From Halalkalicoccus sp. CG83 (GTDB lineage: Archaea; Halobacteriota; Halobacteria; Halobacteriales; Halalkalicoccaceae), in NCBI RefSeq assembly GCF_037081715.1, contig NZ_JAZDDH010000004.1:62001-126000 (forward strand): DNA of 64,000 nucleotides, given 5' to 3'. Positions 19,309-28,768 of this stretch are shown here, one piece after another. Made by a program: the position numbers and the translations under genes. A model generated the notes under the pieces. The model searched no databases. It had not been told where the DNA came from and saw only the letters and a list, made by a program, of their open reading frames with translations. Within the stretch, counting starts at the first letter, position 1; each line of letters begins with the position of its first letter.

Positions 19309-19758
19309 ATGAAACAGATGGTTCAGTCCGGATCCGTCGAACCTGTTGCAGACGAGATTTTTGGTCCAATGCCCGTCGTATGGGACGACCAGAATCGTCG
19401 GCCATCAGCACTCAAACCTGAGACGGCATTTCGCTGGTTTATCGCGTACGGGAATCAGCCGGGCATGAACTGGACGAACGAAATCACGGTCGTCCGTCCG
19501 AAGAAACCCGTCCAGTGGTATCCAGGACTGTGCGCCACGGACGTAACGTCTCCAACCATGTTTGTGGTAGCTCCCGAAGACGAGATGCCTCGAGCCACGC
19601 CTGCTGTAGCCCGTGACGCCTACGAGCGAGTCGCTGGGCCAAAAGAATGGGTGGAGATCCCCGGCAGGCACTTCGGGTTGCTGTATTACCCGAGTGAAAC
19701 GTTCGACCAGGCGTCATCCGCTCAATCGCGGTTCCTCACCGAGACTCTTCTCTCATAG
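19309..19758 (+). pseudogene. alpha/beta-hydrolase C-terminal fragment
   Basis: 149 residues matching only the cap and last third of an alpha/beta hydrolase: SPTMFVVAPEDEMP carries the acidic residue of the triad, and IPGRHFGLLYYPSETF the histidine. The nucleophile elbow and N-terminal strands are missing, and upstream sequence holds no matching frame. It is most likely a 5'-truncated gene; the in-frame ATG at 19309 may be incidental. Substrate unknown. Confidence 0.65.
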
Positions 19759-19890
19759 GGTGATTGATCGCCCAGTGTTGAGACGGGTTTTCACAATCCG
19801 TTCTATAGATACTGTCTGTTCCCTCGCTTGCTTGTTAATGAGAAGAGTTATCATCCCTCATTCTAGATTTGTCGTAGAGAGGGTAGCAAA

Positions 19891-20058
19891 ATGAGTGCAT
19901 TCAGCTTCAAGCAGATATTCAAGCGTGCTGGATCTCCACCGGTACCAGATCAAGCACCGAAGGAGAGGAACGACGCCCGTACCAGTACCTGTTCCAGCTG
20001 TGGTGCCTCCCTCACGACGTCACTGACGTTCTGCCCTGGCTGCTTAACGTCCTACTGA
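19891..20058 (+). CDS. Zinc-ribbon miniprotein (55 aa)
   Basis: A short protein starting MSAFSFKQIFKRAG and ending with a two-knuckle zinc ribbon: CSSCGASLT and then FCPGCLTSY. Four Cys in CxxC pairs would bind one zinc. Small CxxC proteins of this sort are common in haloarchaea and some act in regulation; the role here is unknown. It lies just before the broken glycosyltransferase copy. Confidence 0.6.
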   Translation: MSAFSFKQIFKRAGSPPVPDQAPKERNDARTSTCSSCGASLTTSLTFCPGCLTSY

Positions 20059-20109
20059 ACTCGAATGCAGTGACCGGTTTTTTCACCGCATCACCAGAAG
20101 TCACTACCA

Positions 20110-20328
20110 ATGGCCAACCGTCCACCGGTGAGCGTCCTCCTGCCAACAACACGCTGGACCGACGCCTGTACGGAGCTGGCCGCCCAACTCGGGAATCGCG
20201 ACGAACTCCTGCTCATCCACGACGTCGAGAGCGACCCCGTTACCGGACACCAAAACACCCCCGAGGGTGTCCGACTCATCGCCGCCGGTGAACCCGAGCC
20301 CTGTTCGGGGAAAGCCAACGCCATTGCC
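20110..20328 (+). pseudogene. Glycosyltransferase duplicate, N-terminal fragment
   Basis: Residues 1-73 closely match the intact glycosyltransferase at 16967 (both begin with a VSVLLPTTRWTDAC sequence), and about 45 bases before the ATG also match (TTTTTCACCGCATCACCAGA). Similarity stops at about 20328, within KANAIA, before the DDD catalytic motif. The C-terminal part resumes at about 21204. The centre was lost and replaced by the block carrying the Bat-type regulator. Confidence 0.85.
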
Positions 20329-20389
20329 GGTATACGCATCGCGACGGTGAGGTCACCACGCCTTTTTAGCCGGCTCGCCTACTAGATGT

Positions 20390-21052
20390 ATGGTAACTAT
20401 TCTCGAACTTGAACTCCCCACCGAAGAATTCGCGCTCGATAAGACACTGACAACGGTCTCAGAAGCTCATATCGAAATCGAACGGGTCGTCGCCGATGAT
20501 TCTGATCGTATCACCCCCTATCTATGGGTGCGTACCGATGACTTCGATGCATTCGAAGCCGCCCTTGACGATGATCCGACAGTCAAGGACGTTACCGAAT
20601 TAGCTGAAACGGATGACGAACGGTCGTATCAGATGACCTGGATCGAGTCGATTGATTTGATCCTTCAATTACTCACTGACCACGAGGGAACAGTCACTCA
20701 TGCTGAGGGATCAGCTGACGGGTGGCATCTCCGTGTCGTGTTTCCGGACCATGAATCACTCTCACAGGCGCACGATGCTATCAAAGAGGACGGGTTTCGG
20801 TTTGAGGTGCGAGCGGTCTATGATACAGATGATCCCCGGCATACTCAATATGGACTCACAGAGATTCAACATAACACGATGGTAGCAGCTCTCGAGGCGG
20901 GTTATTTCGACGTACCACGCGAAGTGACGCTCACAGAGTTCGCCGAGCAACAGGGTTTAACACACCAAGCAGTATCAGAACGGCTTCGACGAGCAACGCG
21001 TCAACTCGCAGAGTCCACACTAACCGCTCATGGCGATGAAGAAGAGGAATAA
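20390..21052 (+). CDS. Bat-type HTH-10 transcription regulator
   Basis: A 220-residue protein in the bacterio-opsin activator family. The N-terminal 150 residues form the typical sensor-like BAT domain (acidic, mixed alpha/beta). The C-terminus has the HTH_10 helix-turn-helix: LTEIQHNTMVAALEAGYFDV, then EFAEQQGLTHQAVSERLRRA. It acts as a DNA-binding regulator; ligand and targets are unknown. It lies inside the block that split the glycosyltransferase duplicate and has its own TATA-like box (CTTTTTAG, near 20362). Confidence 0.9.
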   Translation: MVTILELELPTEEFALDKTLTTVSEAHIEIERVVADDSDRITPYLWVRTDDFDAFEAALDDDPTVKDVTELAETDDERSYQMTWIESIDLILQLLTDHEGTVTHAEGSADGWHLRVVFPDHESLSQAHDAIKEDGFRFEVRAVYDTDDPRHTQYGLTEIQHNTMVAALEAGYFDVPREVTLTEFAEQQGLTHQAVSERLRRATRQLAESTLTAHGDEEEE

Positions 21053-21203
21053 CACCCAGACCCTGAGAGGACACCTCAATTTCCGCGACGACAAGACGGT
21101 CGGCACCTCGGGATTGCAATTAAGACGTGAATCCTAATCAACAGAGGCGAGGGACGAATCTCTTAGCAATCAATCCACTCCTCTCTAAATCGCGTTTCAC
21201 GCA

Positions 21204-21734
21204 CCGCTGTATGCTTTAGCGGGTTCGCTTGGCATCTATCTCGGTAATCAGATCTGGGGCGGCGGGGTCGTCTTCGAGCGAGACGACATCGACGAGGCCG
21301 CATTCGTCGAGCACCTTCGGCGGACCGTCAGCGACGACGGACTCCTCATGGAGTACCTGCAAGTAACGACAGTCGACCGAACGCGGATCGTCCCGATCGG
21401 GGGCACGATCCGCGAGACGGTTGAGCGCCAAGTCCGATGGACACAGATTCTCCGGTGGCATTTTCCCGGAGCGGTCGTCGGAACCGTTCTCGTCTTGCTG
21501 CTCGTCCTCGCTAGTGTAATCGTGGCTCCGCTCCCGACGGCAGTCCTCCTCACAGTGTTGCACCTCGCCGTCAACGAGATTCTGAGCGTTCGCCGGTGGA
21601 CGGCCGTGCTGGCCTACCCGGCGATGTTCGTGTTCGTGCCCCTCGTTATGTACGCACTGACTCGTCGGACGTTCGTTTGGGGTGGCCGGCGATATCGCTG
21701 GTGTGGGAAATTCGACGTGACAGTCCTCGACTAG
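21204..21734 (+). pseudogene. Glycosyltransferase duplicate, C-terminal fragment
   Basis: An open frame resumes with PLYALAGSLGIYLGNQIWGG, matching the intact copy (from about 17351), and runs through the two membrane helices to the same VTVLD ending. Compared with the intact copy about 165 bases of centre are missing, replaced by roughly 875 bases. A start at 21348 could give a short membrane peptide, but a function is unlikely. Confidence 0.85.
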
Positions 21735-21758
21735 CGATCCCCGTGTCACACTACGATC

Positions 21759-21804
21759 CCTTGTGCAACGATTGCCGTTATGGACCAGTCACTGTTGCAC
21801 AAGG
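21759..21804. repeat. Hairpin repeat, copy c
   Basis: Perfect 11-base arms CCTTGTGCAAC (21759-21769) and GTTGCACAAGG (21794-21804), loop 24 bases, about 25 bases past the glycosyltransferase-fragment stop. The arms are identical to those of copy b while the loops differ. Confidence 0.75.
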
Positions 21805-21865
21805 TCCCAAAAAATCGAGCGCTTGTCTGAAGCGGTAGCACACCTCGGCGGTAATAGAAGTGACG

Positions 21866-21892
21866 TGCTGAATACAGCGCGCGTATTCAGCA
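21866..21892. repeat. Two TGCTGAATAC ends head to head (copies 3 and 4)
   Basis: Perfect inverted repeat: TGCTGAATAC (21866-21875), seven bases AGCGCGC, GTATTCAGCA (21883-21892). It looks like two element ends brought together, or a short palindromic element. Confidence 0.65.
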
Positions 21893-21997
21893 GGGCAACG
21901 ATTGCTCAATAGAGAAAATACAGGAAGGAAAAACAAGCTATCCACTGATATAGAGCGAAATACAGGTTTTTTGCAAGTATAGTGCGATACAGCGGCT

Positions 21998-22921
21998 ATG
22001 GCACACCCCGTTTACGTTATCGGGCATCAACAGCCGGACACTGACACCATCTGCTCTGCCCTCGCGTATGCACGGTTGAAGCAGGCGCAGGGAGCGGATG
22101 TCGTCCCGGCCCGGGCTGGGAAGGTGAATCCTGAGACCCGGTTTGTCCTTGATCGCTGGGACGTCGAGATCCCCACCCTCATCGATGATGCAGCGACGGA
22201 CCGGCTGATCCTCGTTGACCATAATGAGTACAGTCAGGCCGTGTCCGGCGCGCGGGAGGCGGAGATCGTCGAGATCGTGGACCACCACCGAATCGGGGAC
22301 ATAGAGACCAGCGACCCCATCTTCTTCCGAAACGAACCAGTTGGATCCACCGCCACCATCCTCACGCAACTGTACGACGAAGCGGACGAGGCGATCGACA
22401 CCGAGACCGCCGGTCTGCTGCTCAGCGGTCTACTGAGCGATACTCTTGTGCTTCGATCCCCGACGACCACCGACACGGATCGAAGTATAGCCGAACGACT
22501 GGCTGAGACAGCCAGTGTGGACTACGAGGAGTACGGCAAAGAGTTGCTCCAACAGAAAAGCAAGCTCGGGGAGAAACAGCCTCGGGAGATGGTGCTGAGT
22601 GACTTCAAAGAATTCGAGTTCGGATCTCATCATGTCGGCATTGGACAGATTGAAACCGTAGAACAGGAGGAGGTGTTGAAGCAGCGCGATGCTATACTCG
22701 CCGCGATGAACGAACTCGTCTCAGAGCGGGACTACGCCGTACTCCTGTTACTTGTCACAGACGTGCTTGGGGAGGAATCCATCGCCCTCATCGCCGGCGA
22801 CCATGTGGACACGGTGGAAGATGCCCTCGATACCACGTTCACGGATCGGGAAGCATTCTTGCCCGGCGTTATGTCTCGCAAGAACCAGGTCGTCCCGCCA
22901 CTTGAGGAGACCTTCAGCTGA
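21998..22921 (+). CDS. ppaC: Manganese-dependent (family II) inorganic pyrophosphatase
   Basis: A 307-residue enzyme of the DHH family that hydrolyses pyrophosphate in the cytoplasm. The metal ligands are all visible: GHQQPDTD (H10, D14, D16), VDHNE (D74), and the DHH motif IVDHHR (95-97). The C-terminal substrate-binding motif SRKNQVVPPL near residue 296 matches the family S-R-K-K-Q. Length is normal. It is monocistronic and intact amid remnants, so it is under selection. Confidence 0.95.
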   Translation: MAHPVYVIGHQQPDTDTICSALAYARLKQAQGADVVPARAGKVNPETRFVLDRWDVEIPTLIDDAATDRLILVDHNEYSQAVSGAREAEIVEIVDHHRIGDIETSDPIFFRNEPVGSTATILTQLYDEADEAIDTETAGLLLSGLLSDTLVLRSPTTTDTDRSIAERLAETASVDYEEYGKELLQQKSKLGEKQPREMVLSDFKEFEFGSHHVGIGQIETVEQEEVLKQRDAILAAMNELVSERDYAVLLLLVTDVLGEESIALIAGDHVDTVEDALDTTFTDREAFLPGVMSRKNQVVPPLEETFS

Positions 22922-23266
22922 TCCAGCGTGAATCCAATTGCGCCGGTCGATGGACAGGAACCGATAGCTCAGACTCCGATCCCAGCGCTGACAACTCGGG
23001 ATCACAATCCATCTGCAGATGGACAGGTGCGAACGCAGTGGTTCCGGAGTTTGTCGAAGTTGAGAACGGCTATGTCGTCGCCAACTATAGACACGCAGGA
23101 ACGCACATGACTGTCGATTCATCTTCTCCCGTGCGAGCACCCGGAGGCGACGGAGATAGGTATGGATGGAGCAATGCATTTGGAGCCAGTACCCCACTAC
23201 CGTGCTTGTTCAGTTTGATACCACGTCGGATGGGTGTTACTCTTGTCCGCGCTCGGTGATATTCTC
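22922..23266. other. Gap with no recognisable gene
   Basis: Short open frames exist in both directions (for example VPEFVEVENGYVVANYRH on the plus strand near 23041) and may be decayed coding sequence, but no family can be named. Confidence 0.3.
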
Positions 23267-23476
23267 CTATGCGGCAATCCAGAGATCCTGGTTGGCGAGT
23301 GTCTCAACCCGGTCCCGCCAATCAAAGTCGCAGTAGCTGACTCCCTCATCGACTGAGATTACGGTTTGGGCTTCAATGCGGGTCACGTTCTCCGTGTTCA
23401 GCACGCAATGATTCGCGGGTGTATCCGGACGCAATGCATACAGCCAGTCCGAGTCGTACTGCCTGATGACGACGCT
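23267..23476 (-). pseudogene. 3' remnant of an unknown gene
   Basis: About 69 codons open to a normal stop, reading YDSDWLYALRPDTP and, near the end, CDFDWRDRVETLANQDLWIA. The sequence is protein-like with haloarchaeal composition but has no start codon. It is in a different frame from the M23 fragment just upstream, so the two may be parts of one or two decayed genes. Confidence 0.45.
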
Positions 23477-23497
23477 GTAGGCTGTCGCTGTTCCGTC

Positions 23498-23868
23498 AGT
23501 GAGCTACTTGGCTGGAAGTGCGCATAGAGGGCATAGGTGTCATCGCCGAAATCAAGAATAACGGCGTTCCCATCTGCCTCCTCAAGAGTAATTCCGGCTG
23601 GATACTCGCCCGGAACGTTCTTAGTAATCTCATCGATTACGGTATGTACAGTACTGTCAGCAACCGCAATCGCCTCCTCCCCGTAGATAGTGTAACTCTC
23701 AAGGTCCTGTTGTGCCCCATTGTAGAGACGATCCTTTGCATCGAGTTGTTCGTAATCTATAGTATATCGCTGTGCAAGCCAGATGCGACCATTAATCGGC
23801 AGTGCCGCTCGCGTGTGGCGAATCGCGTCACAGCAGGCATCAGCCGCGACGCGAAAACCTGCTATGTA
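23498..23868 (-). pseudogene. M23-type metallopeptidase fragment
   Basis: An open stretch of about 120 codons with the first half of a peptidase M23 (LytM) domain: ALPINGRIWLAQRYTIDY, later GNAVILDFGDDTYALYAHFQ, matching the family pattern GNHVxIDxGxGxYALYAHL. The end with the final catalytic His is missing and the frame breaks off near 23500. No start codon is present. It is a dead peptidase gene. Confidence 0.7.
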
Positions 23869-23939
23869 AATAATAAAACATTTATTTATACTTGCACAGT
23901 CCCCCTCAATCTTAACACCTCGTGAACCATATACGACGC

Positions 23940-25040
23940 ATGGTTGAGTTCAAGGACCTCACACTCCGTGAGGGTTCGCAAGTACCAGGACTCCACATTT
24001 CGACGGAAATGGGCACACAAATACTAAATCATCTCGCTACACTACATATTGATCGTGTTGAGGTGTCGTTTCCTCGTGCACATGCGCGCGAGTCTTGGTA
24101 TCGACACGCCGATGATCTTGGACTCCGGACGGCGGCGCTCGCTCGGGCGATATCAGGCGACATAGATGCAGCACACGCTGTTGATCCCGACGAGATCGAG
24201 GTCATTATCAATAGCTCTGATGTCCAACTTGAGCACGCACTCGGGAAAACACGTGAAGAGGCCTGCGACATACTCGTTTCAAATGTAGAGCGGGCACTCA
24301 AGGGTGGCGTAGACGTAGGCGTGACCTTAATGGACGCAATTCGCGCCGATAACGACTTCCTGGTTACAACCGCTCGCGCTGCCATTGACACAGGCGCTAA
24401 GCACATTACACTCGCAGACACAACTGGTGCCGGTATCCCCAAGGAGGTCTACGAAACCATCTCCGTAGTCACAGATGAAATCGGTACGGAGGGTGGGATT
24501 GCAATTCACACCCATGACGATATGGGCATAGCGACCGCAAACGCAGCCGCCGGTGTAGCAGCGGGTGCCACAAGCGTCGATGCCACGGTCGGCGGTATCG
24601 GCGAACGCGCAGGGAACGCGCCCCTTGAAGAGATCGCAGTATTGCTTGCTGAGCGGGGCGATGACCCTGAACTCGCACTTGACGAACTGGTACCTATTTG
24701 TCAGCAGATCCATGAAACACTCAATATTGATATCTCCCCCGGTAAACCGATCATCGGCGATCGTGCTTATCGCCATGAGAGTGGAATGCATACTGCAGCG
24801 ATTCTTCAAGAACCTAGCACTTACGAACCATTTGATCCTGCAAGTTACGGTGGCCAACGCGAACTCCTCTTTGGGACCGACACAGGACGTGGAGCAGTGC
24901 GTGCTCTCCTTAAAGACGCCGGTATTGAAACAACTGACGAAGCTATTACAGCACACCTCACAGCGCTAAAGAAAGCTTCTGAACAGGCAGGCGAACCACT
25001 CACTGAGGATGATGCGCGCCGTCTAATTCGAGATGATTGA
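23940..25040 (+). CDS. LeuA-like / homocitrate-synthase-like DRE-TIM enzyme, short form
   Basis: A 366-residue TIM-barrel acyltransferase. DLTLREGSQ at residues 6-14 is the active-site signature (catalytic Arg10), IHTHDDMGIATANAAAG gives the metal HxH, and VGGIGERAGNAPLEE is the second family signature. Such enzymes condense acetyl-CoA with a 2-oxoacid. It lacks the C-terminal allosteric LeuA dimer domain, which fits homocitrate synthase-like or unregulated forms. The start at 23940 follows an in-frame GTG at 23922 that is also possible. The aconitase paralogue follows 127 bases later on the same strand, suggesting that the two act in sequence: synthase, then hydroxyacid isomerase. The exact 2-oxoacid is unknown. 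Confidence 0.8.
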   Translation: MVEFKDLTLREGSQVPGLHISTEMGTQILNHLATLHIDRVEVSFPRAHARESWYRHADDLGLRTAALARAISGDIDAAHAVDPDEIEVIINSSDVQLEHALGKTREEACDILVSNVERALKGGVDVGVTLMDAIRADNDFLVTTARAAIDTGAKHITLADTTGAGIPKEVYETISVVTDEIGTEGGIAIHTHDDMGIATANAAAGVAAGATSVDATVGGIGERAGNAPLEEIAVLLAERGDDPELALDELVPICQQIHETLNIDISPGKPIIGDRAYRHESGMHTAAILQEPSTYEPFDPASYGGQRELLFGTDTGRGAVRALLKDAGIETTDEAITAHLTALKKASEQAGEPLTEDDARRLIRDD

Positions 25041-25167
25041 TGGCACAGATCGTTTGATTATAGAGACTCCCATCTTTCACCAATAATAAGTTGTTTTTGT
25101 GGAATATTGTGTCTGCTACTCTTGATAGCTTTTGACACCAATCGGTGACAGAGGTGAATTTATACAT

Positions 25168-27126
25168 ATGGAGCGCGACCCTATGTATATGGCTAACACC
25201 CCTCAGACACTCACAGAATCTATTCTCGCAGACCATCTCGTTAGTGGATCGCTCAAACCGAATACGGATATTAGTATCAGCGTTGACCAAGTGCTACTTC
25301 AAGATGTACTTGGGCCGCTAGTTTGGATGGAATTCGAGGCATTAGAGTTTGATAAGGTTCAACCTAACCTTGTTGTAACCTATGCTGACCATCAAGTATA
25401 TGAATTTGATCAACGAGACACGGCCACGCACCGGTACCTCCGGACGGTGGCACAACACCATGGTGGGTATTACTCAAAGGCTGGCAACGGTATTTGTCAC
25501 CAAGTTCATCGAGAACGATTCATCAAGCCAGGATGCACGTTGCTTGGTAGCGACTCCCATTCGACGACTGCCGGTGGATTCGGTGCCTTCGGTATCGGGG
25601 CTGGTGGTCTTGATGTCGCCGTCTCAATGGGCGGGGAACCGTATACCTTTGAAATGCCGAATCGTGTTAACGTTCAGTTGGTTGGTGAACTCGATAAGTG
25701 GGTCTCAGCAAAGGACGTAACTCTTGAACTCTTGCGTCGACTCTCCGTTGAAGGGGGCGTTGGTTCAGTTATCGAATTTACTGGCCCTGGCATAAAAACT
25801 CTCTCAGTCCCTGAGCGATGCACTATCACGAATATGACGACTGAACTCGGTGCGACTACTAGTTTGTTCCCGAGTGATGAGCGCACGCGGCGACATCTCG
25901 CCCGGCTTGGTCGCGAAGGGGACTATCAGCCCTTGACAGCCGATGAGGGAGCAGAATACGATGAAAGTATTAAAGTAGACTTATCTGATATCGTTCCCTT
26001 GATTGCTGCGCCATCAATGCCTGACAACGTCGTCCCGGTCGCGGAGGTTGCCGGTACTGAGGCTGATCAGGTGATCGTCGGCTCTTGTACAAACGGCTCC
26101 TACACAGATATCGCCACAGTCGCGGATATCATTGCAGGGGAATCTGTTGCCGCTGAGACAGATATGGTCGTCATTCCAGCATCTAAACGAGCGTCTGAGC
26201 TCATAGCTAGGGAGGGCAAGATTGCGGATCTCTATGCTGCAGGTGTAAACCTCTCAGAAAGTACCTGCGGTGCGTGCATTGGCCAGGGACATGTACCTGC
26301 ATCTGGTACTGTGAGTCTCCGCACGTTTAACCGCAATTTCAAGGGCCGATCTGGTAATGAAGAAGACGCTGTCTACCTCTGTTCGCCAGAAGTGGCAGCA
26401 GTGAGTGCTGTTTATGGCGAGATCACTGATCCACGCACGACCGGCCTTAAGCCGCCTGATATCACGCTACCAAATGATATGACTGGTTCAAATGTTGATA
26501 TTCTCTCCCCAGACGCGAATGTTGAGGTTCAGCGCGGTGAAACTATTGGTCATGTACCACTACGAGAGCCGCTCACGAGCGACCTCTCTGGTACGCTGCT
26601 GCTAAAGGTAGGTGACAATATCTCAACTGATCATATTATGCCTGCGACAGCCGAAGTTATGTCTCTTTGGTCAGATCCGCAGGCTGCTGCGGACTATACT
26701 CTAGCACGTATCGATGAACAGTTCTCTGATCGAGCGCGCGCCGCTGATGGCGGTTGGATCGTCGCAGGTGAGAACTACGGCCAAGGATCTAGTCGAGAGA
26801 ACGCAGCACTTGAACCCGCCGTACTCGGCGTCAATGGGGTGCTAGCACAGAGTTTTGCACGAATCCATGTTGCCAATCTCTTCAATTTCGGCGTGATACC
26901 ACTGACCTTCGAAAATCCCGCCATCTATGAGGAGATTCAGGAAGGAGATTCACTTGAGATCATCGACGATGTTGCGATGGGTATCACGAATGGACAGGAG
27001 CTCTTCACAATGGAAGTGAACAATGATTGGCAATTTGAGGTTCGATTGAAAGGATCTGAACAAGAACGCGTCGTGCTGGCTGGAGGTGGAAAACTTCAGT
27101 ATCTCAAACAACAGCACACTGACTAA
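25168..27126 (+). CDS. Aconitase-family hydratase (single chain, haloarchaeal type)
   Basis: A 652-residue protein with fused large and small domains, like haloarchaeal aconitases. The [4Fe-4S] ligands are C307 (SCTNG), C367 and C370 (CGACIG). Substrate motifs GSDSHSTTAGG and GENYGQGSSRENAA are present. The last motif usually reads SSREHAA, so His is replaced by Asn. The start at 25168 is chosen because GAGGTG lies upstream; 25189 is also possible. Its composition and substitutions suggest a paralogue of the TCA aconitase rather than the housekeeping copy. Beside the LeuA-like gene it probably isomerises that enzyme's product (an (homo)citrate-like acid). Confidence 0.85.
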   Translation: MERDPMYMANTPQTLTESILADHLVSGSLKPNTDISISVDQVLLQDVLGPLVWMEFEALEFDKVQPNLVVTYADHQVYEFDQRDTATHRYLRTVAQHHGGYYSKAGNGICHQVHRERFIKPGCTLLGSDSHSTTAGGFGAFGIGAGGLDVAVSMGGEPYTFEMPNRVNVQLVGELDKWVSAKDVTLELLRRLSVEGGVGSVIEFTGPGIKTLSVPERCTITNMTTELGATTSLFPSDERTRRHLARLGREGDYQPLTADEGAEYDESIKVDLSDIVPLIAAPSMPDNVVPVAEVAGTEADQVIVGSCTNGSYTDIATVADIIAGESVAAETDMVVIPASKRASELIAREGKIADLYAAGVNLSESTCGACIGQGHVPASGTVSLRTFNRNFKGRSGNEEDAVYLCSPEVAAVSAVYGEITDPRTTGLKPPDITLPNDMTGSNVDILSPDANVEVQRGETIGHVPLREPLTSDLSGTLLLKVGDNISTDHIMPATAEVMSLWSDPQAAADYTLARIDEQFSDRARAADGGWIVAGENYGQGSSRENAALEPAVLGVNGVLAQSFARIHVANLFNFGVIPLTFENPAIYEEIQEGDSLEIIDDVAMGITNGQELFTMEVNNDWQFEVRLKGSEQERVVLAGGGKLQYLKQQHTD

Positions 27127-27659
27127 GCCATAGTGAATTCCAATATGGATGGCAAGCGGAGTAAGGCGCCGGAGACGAAGACTTAGAAGGCGAATGTCTG
27201 AAACACAAGATACCCAGTCCGGTCTCGAATGGCAAGAGAGACAAATCGTAACTGTGCAAGGGGTTTCATTGACACAAGGATAATCACCGTAAGCGTTGGA
27301 AGGTTCTTATGATATATCCCGATATACCCTGCGACCTCGCCAATCGCACTAATTCGTATTTTGCTGCGCACAGTAGGGGTGGTGCGCGCTTTTCGATTCG
27401 AATAAACAGCGTACACCGCGCCGCATTACCAGGTTCCGAGAAAGGGTGGGTTAGAGTTTAGACACTCGCACCACGAGGATTGCGGGTGATTTGAATCCAT
27501 GTTCAATCTACATAGTTCGATAGGTCAGGTCTGAGTATAAAATTGGGGCTACATTCCAGGTTGAAAAGAATAATACGTTAGAATAGGACAATCTGAGGTT
27601 AAAAACCCAAATATTAGACAGTCAGACAGACTCTAGCCTGTATCTGAATATTGGCAGAA
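27127..27659. other. Gap without recognisable gene
   Basis: 530 bases between the aconitase and the stress protein. One minus-strand open frame (27183-27416) has no family resemblance. I see no repeat or clear promoter. Confidence 0.3.
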
Positions 27660-28097
27660 TTACTTATTTCCATCGTGCGTCACTACAACGACGGGACACT
27701 TTGAATTGAGGAGTACGGATTGGGTGACACTTCCGAAAATGGCTTTTCCCGCTGGCGAACGCTTTCGTGGTCCGAGAACGATGTATCGAACGTTGTTTTC
27801 GGTGGCATATTGCAGAATTTCGTCCTTCGGATTGCCCATCACGCCGACGGTTTCACCATCAATGTCGAGTGATGCCGCCGCCACCTCTGCGATCTCTTTG
27901 GCTGTCTCCTTCACCTCGTTGATATCGAGCACGTTGCCGGTTTGGTTGACGTTAGTTCGTTCGAGATCGACGAAGTCTGAACGACTGAGTACGTGGAGTA
28001 CATGGACTCGCTCGTCGAACGCCCTCGCTAAAGCGGCTGCTTCCTTGAGGACATTTTCAGCTTTCTCTGAATTGTCGACTGGTGCAAGGATTACCAT
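27660..28097 (-). CDS. Universal stress protein (UspA family)
   Basis: A 145-residue single-domain Usp. It begins VILAPVDNSEKAENVLKEA and carries the ATP-binding loop GPRKRSPAGKAIFGSVTQS (about residues 109-127), followed by VLLNSKCPVVVV. The G-x2-G-x9-G(S/T) pattern has a Pro-Ala variation but is recognisable. It is cytoplasmic and probably binds a nucleotide. Such genes often accompany transporters in haloarchaea; here the Tct genes are 1 kb away. Confidence 0.9.
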   Translation of the reverse strand: MVILAPVDNSEKAENVLKEAAALARAFDERVHVLHVLSRSDFVDLERTNVNQTGNVLDINEVKETAKEIAEVAAASLDIDGETVGVMGNPKDEILQYATENNVRYIVLGPRKRSPAGKAIFGSVTQSVLLNSKCPVVVVTHDGNK

Positions 28098-28225
28098 ATT
28101 CTCATTACTCGCGTTGCAGGTATTAATATTCCTCTTATAGAGCGGTTGACTAGTCGATTTGTGTTATCAAGGGTGCCGTCGAATCGAGTTAAGTCGAGTT
28201 CAAGCCAGCTGTGGCCAGACAATAC

Positions 28226-28768
28226 TCAGGTGCTGGGGTCCCAGCCGACGAATTTATCACCAGTCTCGATTTCGATGCCAAGAGCATCGATAAAGTTGCC
28301 GAGGGCAGCATAACTACCTGCCGTCACTACGATACCGACAATTGTTCGATCATCAAAGTGCTCCGAAATGGCCTTGTAAAGTGGCTCCTCGACTCGTCCC
28401 CGAGCGACGGCTCACGTGTACGCCATCAAGATCTCTTCTGGCATTGAAAACGGTATTTGACCGTCTCTTGCGCTCGCTCTGATCTCCGCCTTAGTAATGC
28501 CAACGTTCATCGCGATATTCACGTGTTCATGCCACTCATACGTCGACCGTATCTCCGAGGCAGCAGTCAGGATGACAATATCATCTATCTGACAGGACAA
28601 ATCTGCCCGAAGTGAGCTGAAGAACCGTCAAAGACCTCTCAATACGACTGGATTATTTCCGGTTCCTGCGTACACGTTGGCTGCCTTATCCGGTTGGAGA
28701 GATAAGACAAGAAACTCTCGATATTCTGAATCCAATTCATCTTCGGTTAGGTGTGCAACGCGTGCCAT
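28226..28768 (-). pseudogene. Carboxymuconolactone decarboxylase (CMD) family gene with two in-frame TGA codons
   Basis: One continuous minus-strand frame of about 180 codons matches a CMD/AhpD-type protein along its length: MARVAHLTEDELDSEYREF, GNNPVVLRGL, then STYEWHEHVNIAMNVGIT, and finally DDRTIVGIVVTAGSYAALGN. It is interrupted only by two TGA codons, after VVLRGL (28628-28630) and after ILMAYT (28409-28411). Both stand where the family often has Arg, so CGA to TGA transitions are the simplest explanation. No frameshift is seen. This is a recently broken gene, or less likely one read through. Confidence 0.8.

Noticed and set aside
24327-24956. Minus-strand frame antisense to the LeuA-like gene
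   Set aside because: It is a shadow with implausible Cys-rich composition.
28226-28768. Selenocysteine at the two TGA codons
   Set aside because: Haloarchaea are not known to use selenocysteine, no SECIS-like structure was noticed, and CGA mutation explains both.
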